Assembly: GCA_016717165.1 (NCBI GenBank)
Contig: JADKGA010000002.1
Location: forward strand, 1,612,001-1,676,000
Origin: Candidatus Lutibacillus vidarii
Lineage (GTDB): Bacteria; Actinomycetota; Actinomycetes; Actinomycetales; Dermatophilaceae
Length of the DNA: 64,000 bases
Direction: 5' to 3'
The position numbers and the translations under genes are program-made. Below are positions 34,591 to 45,143 of the stretch, piece by piece. The notes below the pieces were generated by a model. That model worked only from the letters and a program-made list of their open reading frames with translations, did not search any database and was not told where the DNA came from. How positions within the stretch are numbered: the stretch's first letter is position 1; the number at the start of each line of letters is the position of its first letter.

Positions 34591-36147
34591 ATGTCCGATT
34601 TCACCCACGATCTGCCCCAGCCGCCTGAGCCCAGCCCCGCGTCCGGTGCCCCGGTCGAGACCAGCTCCTCGGCCACGATCGCGTCCCCGGTCGACATGGT
34701 CGCACCCCCGCGGAAGCGGCGGACCGCCCTCATCGCGGGACTGGTCGCCCTGGTCATCGTCGGCGGTACGGCGGCGCTGGCCATGACCAAGCTGCGCCCC
34801 TCCGGCACGCAACCCGATGTCATCATCCCTGCGTCAGCGGTGGCCTACGTCCGGGTCGACCTCGACCCCTCGGCCGGCCAGAAGCTCAGCGCGGTCCGGT
34901 TCATGTCCAAGCTGCCGAAATCGGCCGCGGACTTCGGGACCGACCCCCGCAAGGCCCTCATCGAGGAGCTGAGGAATAGCGCCACCGACCCACAGCTGAA
35001 GACCGCGCTCGCGGACGCGGAGAGCTGGCTGGGCAACCGGGCCGCCGCTAGCGCCTTCGTCACCGCCGATGGCACCCCAGTCCCCTTCGGCGCGGTCGAG
35101 GTCACCGACGAGGCCAAGGCGAAGGCCGCGTTCGCCTCGATGAGCGCGACCTCCGGCTCAGGCGACACCGAGGTGACGATCCGCTCCGGCTACGCCCTGT
35201 TCACCGAGAAGGGCAAGGGCGCGACCCTCACGGCGGAGATCGACAAGGGCACGATCGCGACGAACGCCACGTATGCCGAGGACATGGCCGCGCTGGGCGA
35301 CCAGGGAGTGGCCTCGGCGTGGGTGGACGTGGCCAAGGGTCTTGACGCCCTGGCGAAGAGTGGCCTGATGCCGGGCGGATCGGTTACCGACCTCCAGTCT
35401 CAGATTGGTGGCCTCAACAAGGGAATGCGCTTCGCTACCGCAGTCCGCTTCGACCCGGACTATGTGGAGCTCGCCGGTGTGTTTCGGGGCGACGGCCTCG
35501 GGGAGGTGGCAATTGCCGCTCCCCCGGGGCTCGGCCAGCTGACCTCATTGCCCGATGACACCCTCATGGGCACGCAGATCAACGGGTACGACAAGGGCCT
35601 CGAGAAGGGCTGGCCCGATTTCGCCAAGTCCTTCGAGTCCGCCGCCGATGTCACCATCGCCGACCTGGAGCGCGGGCTCGGCCTGCGGTTGCCCGATGAC
35701 CTGATCAACATTCTCGGGTCCACTCTGACCGTTGCGCTTCCGGACCAGCGGTTCGGGAGCGATGGTCCCACCTTCGGCGTCATCACCACGCCCAAGGATG
35801 TCGCCGAGGCGGAGCGCGCACTCGGGTCGGCTCTTGAGGCGCTCGAGGCGCCGTTGTCGATGAGTGTGGACGGGCCCAAGCTCCTAGTGACCTCCGACGA
35901 GGCCTACGCCACGCGTCTCAAGGCCGGCGGCACGCTCGGCTCGGTGGACGGTTTCGCCACCGCGGTCGGTGACCCGTCGAAGGCGATGTACGGCTTCTTC
36001 ATCAACCTTGACCTGTTCGAGAAGAGCTACGCCGACTCGTTTCCCGCACAGTGGAAGGACTTCGTCCTGGCGCTGAAGTCGGTGGGCGGCTCGTCGACGA
36101 TGTCAGCCACCGAGGGCACCTTCCAAGTCCGGCTGCTCAGCAACTGA
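34591..36147 (+). CDS. DUF3352 domain protein, membrane-anchored
   Basis: The 518-residue protein has a disordered Pro/Ser-rich cytosolic start, one transmembrane helix (RTALIAGLVALVIVGGTAALAM, about residues 44-65) and a large extracytoplasmic DUF3352 region made of repeated alpha/beta units (SAVAYVRVDLDPSAGQ...). The start is ATG 34591. Function is unknown; the domain occurs in actinobacterial surface proteins. It ends at a strong hairpin before lhr. Confidence 0.8.
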   Translation: MSDFTHDLPQPPEPSPASGAPVETSSSATIASPVDMVAPPRKRRTALIAGLVALVIVGGTAALAMTKLRPSGTQPDVIIPASAVAYVRVDLDPSAGQKLSAVRFMSKLPKSAADFGTDPRKALIEELRNSATDPQLKTALADAESWLGNRAAASAFVTADGTPVPFGAVEVTDEAKAKAAFASMSATSGSGDTEVTIRSGYALFTEKGKGATLTAEIDKGTIATNATYAEDMAALGDQGVASAWVDVAKGLDALAKSGLMPGGSVTDLQSQIGGLNKGMRFATAVRFDPDYVELAGVFRGDGLGEVAIAAPPGLGQLTSLPDDTLMGTQINGYDKGLEKGWPDFAKSFESAADVTIADLERGLGLRLPDDLINILGSTLTVALPDQRFGSDGPTFGVITTPKDVAEAERALGSALEALEAPLSMSVDGPKLLVTSDEAYATRLKAGGTLGSVDGFATAVGDPSKAMYGFFINLDLFEKSYADSFPAQWKDFVLALKSVGGSSTMSATEGTFQVRLLSN

Positions 36148-36150
36148 CCT

Positions 36151-36190
36151 CCACCGACACCGTGGGCCCGGTCGCCCACGGTGTCGGTGG
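36151..36190. terminator. Perfect hairpin between DUF3352 gene and lhr
   Basis: 17-base arms CCACCGACACCGTGGGC (36151-36167) and its exact complement (36174-36190) enclose a 6-base loop, four bases after the DUF3352 stop and 22 bases before lhr. It probably separates the two transcription units. Confidence 0.85.
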
Positions 36191-36212
36191 CTCGTGGCAG
36201 GCTGAGGCTCTG

Positions 36213-39200
36213 ATGTCCCAGACCTTCCCCGCCCGGTCGCCAGCACCGAGGCTCGACGCCTTCTCCGGACCCACCCGCGAGTGGTTCCGGAGCAGTTTCG
36301 ACGCGCCCACGCCCGCCCAGACAGGGGCGTGGGCCGCAATTTCGGCCGGGCAACACGCCCTCGTCGTCGCACCGACCGGATCGGGCAAGACCCTGGCCGC
36401 CTTCCTCTGGGCAGTCGACTCCCTGGTCAGCCGGTCGGAGACAGTGCGACCGGAACGGCGCTGCCGGGTCCTCTACGTCTCCCCACTCAAGGCGCTGGCC
36501 ACCGACGTCCAACGCAACCTCCGGGCGCCACTGGTCGGCATCGAGCGGGCCGCGGCCCGCCTGGGACTGACGGTGCCCGAGGTCACCGTGGCGGTCCGCT
36601 CCGGCGACACCTCAGCGCAGCAGCGGCGCCAGCTCGCGACGAAACCTCCGGACATCCTCATCACCACCCCGGAGTCGCTCTTCCTCATGCTTACCTCAGC
36701 GGCGCGCAGCGCCCTGGCCGGGGTCGAGACGGTCATCATCGACGAGGTCCATGCGGTCGCGGGGACCAAACGCGGGGCACACTTCGCGCTCTCCTTGGAG
36801 CGACTCGACGCGCTCCTGGACCGGCCGGCCCAGCGGATCGGGCTGAGTGCCACCGTCGAGCCGGTGGACGAGGTGGCCCGCTTCCTGGCCGGGGGGCGTC
36901 CGGTCAGCGTGGTCCGGCCCCCGTCGGAGAAGCGCTGGGACCTCAAGGTCGTCGTCCCGGTCGAGGACCTCGGCGCCCTCGGCGAGCCGACCGGCGACCT
37001 CAGCGGACCCGCGGCCGGCGAGCCGCGGCGCACGTCGATCTGGCCCCGTGTCGAGGAGCGCATCGTCGACCTCATCGCCGAGCACCGTTCGACTCTCGTC
37101 TTCGCCAACTCCCGGCGTCTCGCCGAACGACTGACCGCACGGCTCAACGAGGTGTGGGCCGACCGGCTGGCGGCCGCCGCGGAGGCCACCGAAGCCGAAG
37201 CTACCGACTCCCCAGGTACCGACTCGCAAGGTACCGACGGGGAAGGTGCCCACGGGGAAAGGGCCGGGGCGGGACCGGCCGGGCGGGACGGGGGCCACAC
37301 GGGGCCCCCGGGCGAGCCACCGCGGCTCGGACCAGCCGAGGCCATCTCGGCCTCGGGCCTCAGCCACGGGGCGGCGCCATACCTCGCCCGGGCCCACCAC
37401 GGGTCGGTGAGCAAGGAGCAGCGCACCCTCATCGAGGAGGACCTCAAGGCGGGCCGGCTCCCCGCTGTCGTTGCGACGAGCTCGCTGGAGCTCGGCATCG
37501 ACATGGGAGCGGTCGATCTCGTCGTCCAGGTCGAGTCGCCGCCCAGCGTGGCCAGCGGGCTGCAGCGGGTGGGCCGGGCCGGGCACGAGGTGGGGGCGGT
37601 CTCGCACGGGGTGCTCTTCCCGAAGTACCGGGGCGACCTGGTCCAGACCGCGGTCGTCGTCGAGCGGATGCGCGCCGGGCTCATCGAGTCGCTGCACATC
37701 CCGGCGAACCCGCTCGACGTCCTCGCCCAGCAGATCGTCGCCATGTGCGCCCTCGACGACTGGCGGGTCGACGACGTGGAGGCACTGGTCCGCCGCACGG
37801 CGTCCTTCGCCACGCTCACCCGCCCGGTCCTCGAGGCGGTCCTCGACATGCTCGCCGGCCGCTACCCCAGCGAGGAGTTCGCCGAGCTGCGCCCGCGGCT
37901 GGTCTGGGACCGGGTCCAGGGGGTGCTGAGCGGACGCCGCGGCGCCCAGCGGCTCGCCGTGACCAGCGGCGGGACCATCCCGGACCGCGGTCTCTATGGC
38001 GTCTTCCTCGCCGGCGCCGAAGGCACCGCCCGCCGCGTCGGCGAGCTCGACGAGGAGATGGTCTACGAGTCCCGCGTCGGCGATGTCTTCATGCTCGGCA
38101 CGACGAGCTGGCGGATCGAGGACATCACCCACGACCGGGTCATCGTCACCCCCGCGCCGGGCCAGGTCGCCCGGTTGCCGTTCTGGAAGGGCGAGGGGCT
38201 CGGCCGTCCGGTCGAGCTGGGCCGCGCGGTCGGCGCACTCACCCGCGAGCTGGCCGCGCTCCCCTCGAGGGCGGCCACCGCACGGCTCGCGGCCGCGGGT
38301 CTGGACGAGTTCGCCGCCGGGAACCTGCTCACCTACCTCCAGGAGCAGCGCGAGGCCATCGGGGCGGTCCCCTCCGACGTCGGGATCGTCGTCGAACGCT
38401 TCCGCGACGAGCTCGGCGACTGGCAGGTCGTCATCCACTCCCCCTTCGGCAGACCGGTCCACGCCCCGTGGGCGCTGTGCATTGCCGAGCGGCTCCGCGA
38501 ACGCTTCGGGGTCGACGTCCAGGCCCTCCACGGCGATGACGGCATCGTCCTGCGCCTGCCCGATGTCGAGCTCGGCGCCGAGGACGACCCGGCCACCGGC
38601 TCGGTGACGACGCGCGGTGGTGGGAGCGGTGACCTTGCGGGGCGCACCCTCGACGCCGAGCTCGCCGAGCTCCTCGTCCTTGACCCCGACGAGGTGGCCG
38701 ACATGGTCACCGCGACGATCGGCGGGTCGGCGCTCTTTGCCGCGCGCTTCCGGGAGTGCGCCGCTCGGGCCCTGCTGCTGCCCCGTCGCAACCCCGGCCG
38801 GCGGCAGCCGCTGTGGCAGCAGCGGCAGCGGTCGGGCCAGCTCCTCGAGGTCGCCTCGAAGTACCCGTCCTTCCCGATCGTCCTCGAGGCGGTCCGGGAG
38901 TGCGTCCAGGATGTGTATGACGTCCCGGCCCTCGTCGACCTGATGCGGGCCGTCGAACGGCGCGAGATCTCGGTCTCCCTGGTCACCACTCCGGCCCCCT
39001 CACCCTTCGCCCGCGCGCTGCTCTTCGGGTATGTCGCCCAGTTCCTCTACGAGGGCGACGCGCCCCTGGCGGAGCGCCGGGCGGCCGCCCTGGCGATGGA
39101 CCCGACCCTGCTCGCGGACCTGCTGGGGCAGGGCGGCGCGCTGGCCCTGCGCGACCTGCTCGACCCGGACTCCCTGGCCAGGACCGAGGCCGAGCTGCAG

Positions 39201-41099
39201 CATCTCGCCCCGAGCCGGTGGTGCCGCGACGCCGAGGATGTCGCCGACCTGCTCAGGGTGCTCGGGCCACTCTCCGCGATCGGGGTGGCGGCCCGCAGCG
39301 CCCGTGAGCCGGCGGATGCCGAGCCTGACCTGCGCCAGGCCATGGGCTGGCTCGACGAGCTCACCGCAGCACGTCGGGTCATCGCCGTCCGTATCGCCGA
39401 CGAGCTGCGGTATGCCGCCGTGGAGGACGCCGGCCGGCTACGGGACGCCTTGGGCACGGCCGTCCCGCCGGGCGTGCCACACGCTTTCCTCGACGGCGGC
39501 CCCGACCCCCTCGGTGACCTGGTCGTCCGCTATGCCCGTACCCATGGACCGTTCACCGTGGACGAGGTGGCCTCGTGGTGGGGCCTGGGACGCGCGGTTG
39601 CGGCGGCGCAGACCGCCCGGCTGGTGGCCGACGGTCGTCTCGTCTCCGGCGCGCTGCGCCCGGTGACCGACGCGGACCACGTCGGCGCCGAGCTCTGCGA
39701 CCCTCAGGTCCTGCGCACCCTGCGGCGGCGGTCCCTTGCTGCGCTGCGCGCCGAGGTCGAACCGGTCGAGCCGATCCAGCTCGCCCGCTTCCTCTCGGCC
39801 TGGCAGGGCGTCGGCGCCTCGTCGCGGGGCCCTGACGCGCTGCTGCGGGTGGTGGAACAGCTGAGCGGCGTACCCCTGCCGGCCAGCGCCTGGGAGAGCC
39901 TGGTCCTGCCGGCCCGACTGCCGGCCTACTCCCCCGGCGACCTCGACGAGCTGATGACCTCCGGCGAGGTGATCTGGAGCGGCGCCGGCGAACTGGCCGG
40001 CGGGGACGGCTGGGTCGCGCTGCACGCCGCCGACCTCGCACCGCTCACCCTCCCGCTGCACGCCGACCAGGCCGACGGCCCGCTGGCCGAGGCGGTCCTC
40101 GCGGCCCTGTCCGGCGGGGCCGGCCACTTCGTCGGCTCCTTGGTCACGGCCGCCCGCACCGCCGTGCCGGAGGCGACCGAACGGGAGGTCGCCGAGCTGC
40201 TGTGGTCCCTGGTGTGGGCCGGGGCGGTCACCAACGACACCTGGGCGCCGCTGCGGGCGAGGCTCGGGGTCAGCCGGGTCACCCATCGCTCCCGCGCGGC
40301 AGCGCCCAGGGCCCGCCCGGGCCGTCGCGGTCTGCTGCTCCCCCGCAGCGGCGGAGCCGCGACCAGGCCCACGACCGCCGACCCGGCCCTGGCCGGGCGA
40401 TGGTCGCTGGTGCCGACCCCCGAGCCGGACCCGACGACCCGGGCCCTGGCGACGGCGGAGCTGCTCCTCGACCGGTATGGCGTGGTGACCCGCGGGTCCG
40501 CCGTGGCCGAGGACGTCCCCGGGGGCTTCGCCGCGGTCTACCGGGTGCTCAGCGCCGCCGAGGAGGCCGGTCGGGTCCGCCGTGGTTACTTCGTCGAGGG
40601 CCTGGGCGCGTCCCAGTTCGGCACCACCGGAGCCGTCGACCGGCTCCGCGCCGGCGCCCCCGCTCCCCGCGCCTCCCACGGGAGGCCGGGGGTGTCGGCC
40701 GCGCCTCCGGCATACGTGCTCGCCGCCTGCGACCCGGCCAACCCCTATGGCGCGGCGCTGCCCTGGCCGGCACGACCGACCGCCAGCGCCGAGCCGGACG
40801 GCTCGCGCGGCCACCAGCCGGCTCGCAAGGCCGGCGCGGTCGTCGTGCTCGTCGACGGGGCTTTGGCGCTCTATGTCGAACGCGGCGGGCGCTCGACTCT
40901 GTCGTACACCGATGACGACTCGACGCTCGCCGCGGCGGCGCACGCCCTGGCCGAGGCCGTGCGCCGCGGCGCTCTCGGGCGGATCACCGTGGAGCGCACC
41001 GATGGCGACCCGCTGCTCGGTTCGGGCCACCCCCTCGGCCGGGCCCTCAAGGACGCCGGCTTCATCGCGACCTCCCGCGGCCTACGGTTACGGCGGTAG
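36213..41099 (+). CDS. lhr: Lhr family ATP-dependent helicase (Lhr-Core plus C-terminal region)
   Basis: The 1628-residue SF2 helicase has Walker A APTGSGKT (about residues 53-60), DEVH box (IIDEVHAVAGTKRGAHFALSLERL), helicase C motifs SSLELGIDMG and QRVGRAGHEVG, the winged-helix/Lhr-core domains and the long C-terminal domain of bacterial Lhr (R-R-L repeats through LRLRR). It acts as a 3'-5' helicase, probably in DNA repair. About 45 residues of Thr/Asp/Glu/Gly-rich low-complexity sequence are inserted within the helicase region near residue 330-375. It is followed seven bases later by nei2, and the pair is probably co-transcribed. Confidence 0.94.
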   Translation: MSQTFPARSPAPRLDAFSGPTREWFRSSFDAPTPAQTGAWAAISAGQHALVVAPTGSGKTLAAFLWAVDSLVSRSETVRPERRCRVLYVSPLKALATDVQRNLRAPLVGIERAAARLGLTVPEVTVAVRSGDTSAQQRRQLATKPPDILITTPESLFLMLTSAARSALAGVETVIIDEVHAVAGTKRGAHFALSLERLDALLDRPAQRIGLSATVEPVDEVARFLAGGRPVSVVRPPSEKRWDLKVVVPVEDLGALGEPTGDLSGPAAGEPRRTSIWPRVEERIVDLIAEHRSTLVFANSRRLAERLTARLNEVWADRLAAAAEATEAEATDSPGTDSQGTDGEGAHGERAGAGPAGRDGGHTGPPGEPPRLGPAEAISASGLSHGAAPYLARAHHGSVSKEQRTLIEEDLKAGRLPAVVATSSLELGIDMGAVDLVVQVESPPSVASGLQRVGRAGHEVGAVSHGVLFPKYRGDLVQTAVVVERMRAGLIESLHIPANPLDVLAQQIVAMCALDDWRVDDVEALVRRTASFATLTRPVLEAVLDMLAGRYPSEEFAELRPRLVWDRVQGVLSGRRGAQRLAVTSGGTIPDRGLYGVFLAGAEGTARRVGELDEEMVYESRVGDVFMLGTTSWRIEDITHDRVIVTPAPGQVARLPFWKGEGLGRPVELGRAVGALTRELAALPSRAATARLAAAGLDEFAAGNLLTYLQEQREAIGAVPSDVGIVVERFRDELGDWQVVIHSPFGRPVHAPWALCIAERLRERFGVDVQALHGDDGIVLRLPDVELGAEDDPATGSVTTRGGGSGDLAGRTLDAELAELLVLDPDEVADMVTATIGGSALFAARFRECAARALLLPRRNPGRRQPLWQQRQRSGQLLEVASKYPSFPIVLEAVRECVQDVYDVPALVDLMRAVERREISVSLVTTPAPSPFARALLFGYVAQFLYEGDAPLAERRAAALAMDPTLLADLLGQGGALALRDLLDPDSLARTEAELQHLAPSRWCRDAEDVADLLRVLGPLSAIGVAARSAREPADAEPDLRQAMGWLDELTAARRVIAVRIADELRYAAVEDAGRLRDALGTAVPPGVPHAFLDGGPDPLGDLVVRYARTHGPFTVDEVASWWGLGRAVAAAQTARLVADGRLVSGALRPVTDADHVGAELCDPQVLRTLRRRSLAALRAEVEPVEPIQLARFLSAWQGVGASSRGPDALLRVVEQLSGVPLPASAWESLVLPARLPAYSPGDLDELMTSGEVIWSGAGELAGGDGWVALHAADLAPLTLPLHADQADGPLAEAVLAALSGGAGHFVGSLVTAARTAVPEATEREVAELLWSLVWAGAVTNDTWAPLRARLGVSRVTHRSRAAAPRARPGRRGLLLPRSGGAATRPTTADPALAGRWSLVPTPEPDPTTRALATAELLLDRYGVVTRGSAVAEDVPGGFAAVYRVLSAAEEAGRVRRGYFVEGLGASQFGTTGAVDRLRAGAPAPRASHGRPGVSAAPPAYVLAACDPANPYGAALPWPARPTASAEPDGSRGHQPARKAGAVVVLVDGALALYVERGGRSTLSYTDDDSTLAAAAHALAEAVRRGALGRITVERTDGDPLLGSGHPLGRALKDAGFIATSRGLRLRR

Positions 41100-41106
41100 G
41101 TCAGCC

Positions 41107-42006
41107 ATGCCCGAGGGCGACACCGTATGGCGCACCGCGCACCGCCTCGACACGGCTCTCCGCGGCGCCGAGCTGACCCGCAGCGACCTGCGCTGGCCAA
41201 GCGTCGCTGAGCTCGACCTGCGCGGGGCCTCCACGGTGGGGGTGGTGCCACGTGGCAAGCACCTGCTGCACCGCCTGGACACCGGTCTGACGATCCACTC
41301 GCATCTGCGGATGGAGGGTCAGTGGCGCGTGGTCGCCACGCCCGAGCTCACCGCCAGGTCCCTGGCCGACAGCATGCTGCGGGCCGCGCTCGGAACGATG
41401 GCGTGGACCGCTCTGGGCCTGCGCCTGGGCATGCTCGACGTCGTCCCCACCGCAGCGGAGCACACCCTGGTGGGCCATCTCGGCCCGGACGTCCTCGACC
41501 CGGCCGCGGAGACCGCGGACATGGTGGCCGCCGTGGAGCGCGCCCCCGGCACCATCGCCGAGGCGCTGCTCGACCAGCGGCTGCTCGCCGGCATCGGCAC
41601 CTTCTACGCCTGCGAGTCGCTCTTCCTCACCGGGACACATCCGTGGAGCGCCGCGGCGCGGCTCGATCGCGAGGCGCTGGGCGGGATCATCGAGCGGGCC
41701 CGGACGCTCATGCGGGCCAACCTGCCCCATGCCGTCCAGAGCACCACCGGGCTCCGGGCCCCCGGCCAGCGCAGCTATGTCCATGGCCGGCTGGCGCTGC
41801 CGTGCCGCCGGTGCGGCGAGCCGGTGCGGGTCAGTGGATCGAGCGGCAGCGGACCGCCGAGCACCCAGGAGCGGGCGATCTTCTACTGTCCGACCTGCCA
41901 GGGCGGACTCGCGCCCGCCGACCGGGGAGAGCCACAACGTCCGCTGGGGTCGAGTCCTCGACGCGGTGTCAGGCAGCCGACGCGGACACCCCGGACGTCC
42001 CACTGA
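41107..42006 (+). CDS. Fpg/Nei family DNA glycosylase (Nei2-type endonuclease VIII)
   Basis: The 299-residue protein has an N-terminal catalytic [13 protein letters not shown] (Pro1/Glu2 after Met removal), GKHLL and HLRMEGQW strands, a helix-two-turn-helix with [22 protein letters not shown], and the C-terminal zinc finger CRRCGEPV... FYCPTCQ. It excises oxidised bases and nicks the abasic site. The last about 30 residues are a basic tail. The 3' end overlaps the 3' end of convergent clgR by 38 bases. Confidence 0.92.
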   Translation: MPEGDTVWRTAHRLDTALRGAELTRSDLRWPSVAELDLRGASTVGVVPRGKHLLHRLDTGLTIHSHLRMEGQWRVVATPELTARSLADSMLRAALGTMAWTALGLRLGMLDVVPTAAEHTLVGHLGPDVLDPAAETADMVAAVERAPGTIAEALLDQRLLAGIGTFYACESLFLTGTHPWSAAARLDREALGGIIERARTLMRANLPHAVQSTTGLRAPGQRSYVHGRLALPCRRCGEPVRVSGSSGSGPPSTQERAIFYCPTCQGGLAPADRGEPQRPLGSSPRRGVRQPTRTPRTSH

Positions 42007-42271
42007 CCGGCAGGCCGTCCAAGGCGACGGCGACGGCCTCGACCTCGGCCGCGCGCAGGGAGACCTCGCTGAGCACCGCCGACAGCGGCACCTCGAGGGC
42101 GTCGCAGATTGCCGCGAGCAGCTCGGAGGATGCCTCCTTCTCGCCGCGCTCGACCTCGCTGAGATAGCCGAGGGAGACCGCGGCCCGCTGGGACACCTCG
42201 CGCAGGGTGCGACCCTGACGCCGCCGATAAGCACGCAGCACACCGCCGAGCTCGTGTCGGAGCAGGACCAT
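41969..42271 (-). CDS. clgR: XRE-type transcriptional regulator ClgR
   Basis: The 100-residue protein has a Cro/C1 helix-turn-helix ([44 protein letters not shown]), which closely follows ClgR of corynebacteria and mycobacteria, an activator of clp protease genes. ATG 42269-42271 was chosen with AGAAGGGG upstream; the GTG two codons earlier is less well placed. The order rimO-pgsA-cinA-clgR is the usual actinobacterial context. The C-terminal SGVSASAA ends in small residues, a possible Clp degradation signal (inference). Confidence 0.92.
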   Translation of the reverse strand: MVLLRHELGGVLRAYRRRQGRTLREVSQRAAVSLGYLSEVERGEKEASSELLAAICDALEVPLSAVLSEVSLRAAEVEAVAVALDGLPVSGTSGVSASAA

Positions 42272-42377
42272 GACCACCCCTTCTCTCGCGTGCCGGATCG
42301 GTGTCTCTCAGTTCGCCCTACGCTACAGCGTCCACGCTGCCCGCGCTGGCGGAGCCGCACCGCACACGCCGAAACGG

Positions 42378-42884
42378 TCAGCCGCAGAGCCGCTCGAGCA
42401 GGCGTAGGGCGGCCCGAACACTGGCCCGTCGGATCTGCTCCCGGGACCCGCCAAAGCGACACTCCTCGACCACCGGCGCGCCGAGCCCCGGGCCCGAGAC
42501 CGCCACGAAGACCGTCCCCACCGGCATACCGTCGGACGGGTCGGGGCCGGCCACGCCGGTGGTCCCCACCCCCCAGGTCGCGCCCAAGACCCGGGCCGCT
42601 CCGCGCGCGAGCGCCGCCGCGACCTCGGGGTCCACTGCACCGACCCGGCCCAGGAGGTCGGGGTCCACCCCGAGCAGCGCGGCCTTGGCGTCGACGGCAT
42701 ACGCAACGACACCCCCGCGGACCACGGCCGACGCCCCCGGGACCGACACGAGGGTCGCGCAGACCAGGCCGCCGGTGAGGCTCTCGGCACAGGCCACCGT
42801 CTGGCCGGCGGCGGCGAGCCGGCGGACGAGCAGCTCGGCGACCGGGTCGACGTGGGGGTCCGCCGACGGCGGGTCAGCGCTCAC
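42378..42884 (-). CDS. CinA C-terminal family protein (nicotinamide-nucleotide amidase type)
   Basis: The 168-residue single-domain protein carries CAESLTGGLVCATLVSVPGAS and GTTGVAGPDPSDGMPVGTVFVAV, the PncC signature. This family deamidates NMN to NaMN in pyridine nucleotide salvage. The start is GTG 42882-42884, overlapping the pgsA 3' end by 11 bases. It is part of the rimO-pgsA-cinA run. Confidence 0.9.
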   Translation of the reverse strand: MSADPPSADPHVDPVAELLVRRLAAAGQTVACAESLTGGLVCATLVSVPGASAVVRGGVVAYAVDAKAALLGVDPDLLGRVGAVDPEVAAALARGAARVLGATWGVGTTGVAGPDPSDGMPVGTVFVAVSGPGLGAPVVEECRFGGSREQIRRASVRAALRLLERLCG

Positions 42885-43593
42885 GCGCGTCGCGGCGGAT
42901 GTCCCGGGCCTCGCGTCGGGCCGCCTTCTTGGCCATCGTCCGGGCCGAGGTGCGCTTGAGCCGTTGGGCCTTGACGGCATAGTCCAGGCCGGTGGCCACG
43001 GTGACCGCGGTGGCGGCATACAGCAGGGTGAGCGCCGCGGAACGGGACAGCTCGGCCATCGGGAGGATCCACCACGGGAAGACCAGGCCGGCCACGGCGA
43101 GGGACTGGAGGAAGGTCTTGACCTTGCCGCCCCGGCCGGCGGGCATGACCCCGTGGCGGATGATGAGGAAGCGCATGATCGTCACCCCGACCTCGCGGAC
43201 CAGGATGAGGACGGTGACCCACCACGGCACCTCGCCGATGAGCGACAGCCCGACCAAGGCGGTGCCGATGAGCGCCTTGTCGGCGATCGGGTCGGAGATC
43301 CGGCCGAAGTCGGTGACCAGGCCCTTGCGCCGGGCGAACTCGCCGTCCAGACCGTCGGTGATCGTCGCGACGACGAAGACGGCCAGGGCGGCGAGCCGGT
43401 AGGTCGCCGAGTGTCCCGACCCGACGAGCAGCAGCCCGCCGAAGAAGGGCACCAAGGCGAGCCGGAGGACCGTCAGGTAGTTGGCGATATTCCACGCACT
43501 GGGGGCGATGGCCGGCGACGGAGCGGCGGGCCCGGCAGCTCCTGGGACGGGGCCCGGTCGGTCGGCGGACTGGGCGGGCGGCGGGGCGGTCAT
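42874..43593 (-). CDS. pgsA: CDP-diacylglycerol-glycerol-3-phosphate 3-phosphatidyltransferase
   Basis: This 239-residue membrane enzyme of the CDP-alcohol phosphotransferase family makes phosphatidylglycerol phosphate. The signature D-G-x2-A-R-x8-G-x3-D-x3-D is complete in [14 protein letters not shown]... [10 protein letters not shown]. There are about six hydrophobic helices, a Pro/Ala-rich N-terminus and a very basic C-terminal tail. ATG 43591-43593 overlaps the rimO stop by four bases. Confidence 0.93.
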   Translation of the reverse strand: MTAPPPAQSADRPGPVPGAAGPAAPSPAIAPSAWNIANYLTVLRLALVPFFGGLLLVGSGHSATYRLAALAVFVVATITDGLDGEFARRKGLVTDFGRISDPIADKALIGTALVGLSLIGEVPWWVTVLILVREVGVTIMRFLIIRHGVMPAGRGGKVKTFLQSLAVAGLVFPWWILPMAELSRSAALTLLYAATAVTVATGLDYAVKAQRLKRTSARTMAKKAARREARDIRRDARER

Positions 43594-45008
43594 CGCGACC
43601 TCGCGAGCAGGTCCACGCCCTCGGTGCCGACGACGGTGGCGCACACCAGCGAACCGACCTCCGGCGCGCCCTCGCCTGGCCCGAGCGAGACCGCGGTCAG
43701 CCCGTCGACCTCGGGGCCCTGGTGGGCGCTGCGGCCGACGACGCCGACCCGGCCGGCCACGTCCTCGACCTCCTCCACCATCACAAGAACATCTTCGCCC
43801 ATCCGGTCCTCGGCGCGCTGGGCAGTGAGCTCCTCGACGAGCCCGGCAATGAGGCTCCGCCGCCGCTCGACCTCGTCGGCCTCGAGGTGGCCGTCCAGCG
43901 ACTCGGCCTCGGTGCCCTCCTCGTCGGAGTATCCGAAGACCCCGACGACGTCGAGCCGGGCCGCTTCGAGGAATCCGCCGAGCTCGGCGAGGTCCGCCTC
44001 GGTCTCGCCAGGAAAGCCCACGATGACATTCGAGCGGATCCCCGCCTGGGGCGCCCGGGCGCGCACCGACTCCACCAGCCGGAGGAAGTCCTGCGTCCCA
44101 CCGAACCGGCGCATCCGCCGAAGCAGCGCCGGCGCGGCGTGCTGGAAGGACAGGTCGAAGTACGGTACGACCCCCGGCGTGTCGGCGAGGACGTCGAGCA
44201 GCCCGGGGCGCATCTCGGCGGGCTGGAGGTAGGACACCCGCACCCACTCGATGCCCGGCACCTCGGCCAGGCGGGGCAGCAGGGCTTCCAGCGCGCGCAG
44301 CTGGCCGACGTCCTTTCCGTATGACGTCGAGTTCTCGCTGACGAGGAGCAGCTCGCGCACCCCCTGCTCGGCGAGCCAGCGGGCCTCCAGGACGATGTCG
44401 TCCGGCGGACGCGAGACGAACGAGCCGCGGAAGGCCGGGATGGCGCAGAAGGCGCATCGCCGGTCGCAGCCACTGGCGATCTTCACCGGCGCCCACGGCC
44501 GGTGGTCGAGCCGGGTCCGCAGCACCGGCGCGACCGCCACCGACCCGTGACCCGGCGCGTGCGCCGAGGACGCTGCGCGGTCCACCGGGGCGATGGGCAG
44601 CAGGGTGCGCCGGTCGCGCGGCGCGTGGGCGGGAACCGGTGTGCCGTGAAGCACCGAGTCGAGGATCGCCCCGAGCTCGGGGTAGGCGTCGAAACCCACC
44701 ACCGCGTCGGCCTCGGGCAGCGCCTGGGCCAGCTCGGCGCCATACCGTTCCGCCAGGCAGCCCACGGCGACGACCGCGCGGGTCCGTCCGGACGACTTGA
44801 GATCGGCGGCCTCGAGGACCGCGTCGACCGAGTCTCGTTTGGCCGACTCGATGAACCCGCAGGTGTTGACCACGGCGACGTCGGCGTCCGCCGGGTCCTC
44901 GGCGAGCTCCCACCCAGCCTGCCGCAGCCGGCCGGCGAGCTCCTCGGAGTCCACCTCGTTGCGCGCGCAGCCCATCGTCACCAGGGCGACCCGGCGGGAC
45001 GACGACAC
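43590..45008 (-). CDS. rimO: Ribosomal protein S12 methylthiotransferase RimO
   Basis: RimO methylthiolates an Asp of ribosomal protein S12. Seen are the N-terminal cluster-binding domain ([14 protein letters not shown]... [20 protein letters not shown]... VGCLAERY), the radical-SAM motif [21 protein letters not shown] and a C-terminal TRAM domain. GTG 45006-45008 was chosen with AGGAG six bases upstream; a frame start at 45056 adds 16 unlikely residues. It is first in rimO-pgsA-cinA. Confidence 0.94.
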   Translation of the reverse strand: MSSSRRVALVTMGCARNEVDSEELAGRLRQAGWELAEDPADADVAVVNTCGFIESAKRDSVDAVLEAADLKSSGRTRAVVAVGCLAERYGAELAQALPEADAVVGFDAYPELGAILDSVLHGTPVPAHAPRDRRTLLPIAPVDRAASSAHAPGHGSVAVAPVLRTRLDHRPWAPVKIASGCDRRCAFCAIPAFRGSFVSRPPDDIVLEARWLAEQGVRELLLVSENSTSYGKDVGQLRALEALLPRLAEVPGIEWVRVSYLQPAEMRPGLLDVLADTPGVVPYFDLSFQHAAPALLRRMRRFGGTQDFLRLVESVRARAPQAGIRSNVIVGFPGETEADLAELGGFLEAARLDVVGVFGYSDEEGTEAESLDGHLEADEVERRRSLIAGLVEELTAQRAEDRMGEDVLVMVEEVEDVAGRVGVVGRSAHQGPEVDGLTAVSLGPGEGAPEVGSLVCATVVGTEGVDLLARSR

Positions 45009-45143
45009 TCGCGGCTCCTGAGGAGTGGACAGGCGCTGGACAGCCTCGCGCAGCAACGCTGGACGAGCGCCGCTTGCTCCGACTCTAGTGGCCTATCGTG
45101 GTCGTGGCCGCCACCCCGGGCGGGAGGATGGAGTACTCGCACC

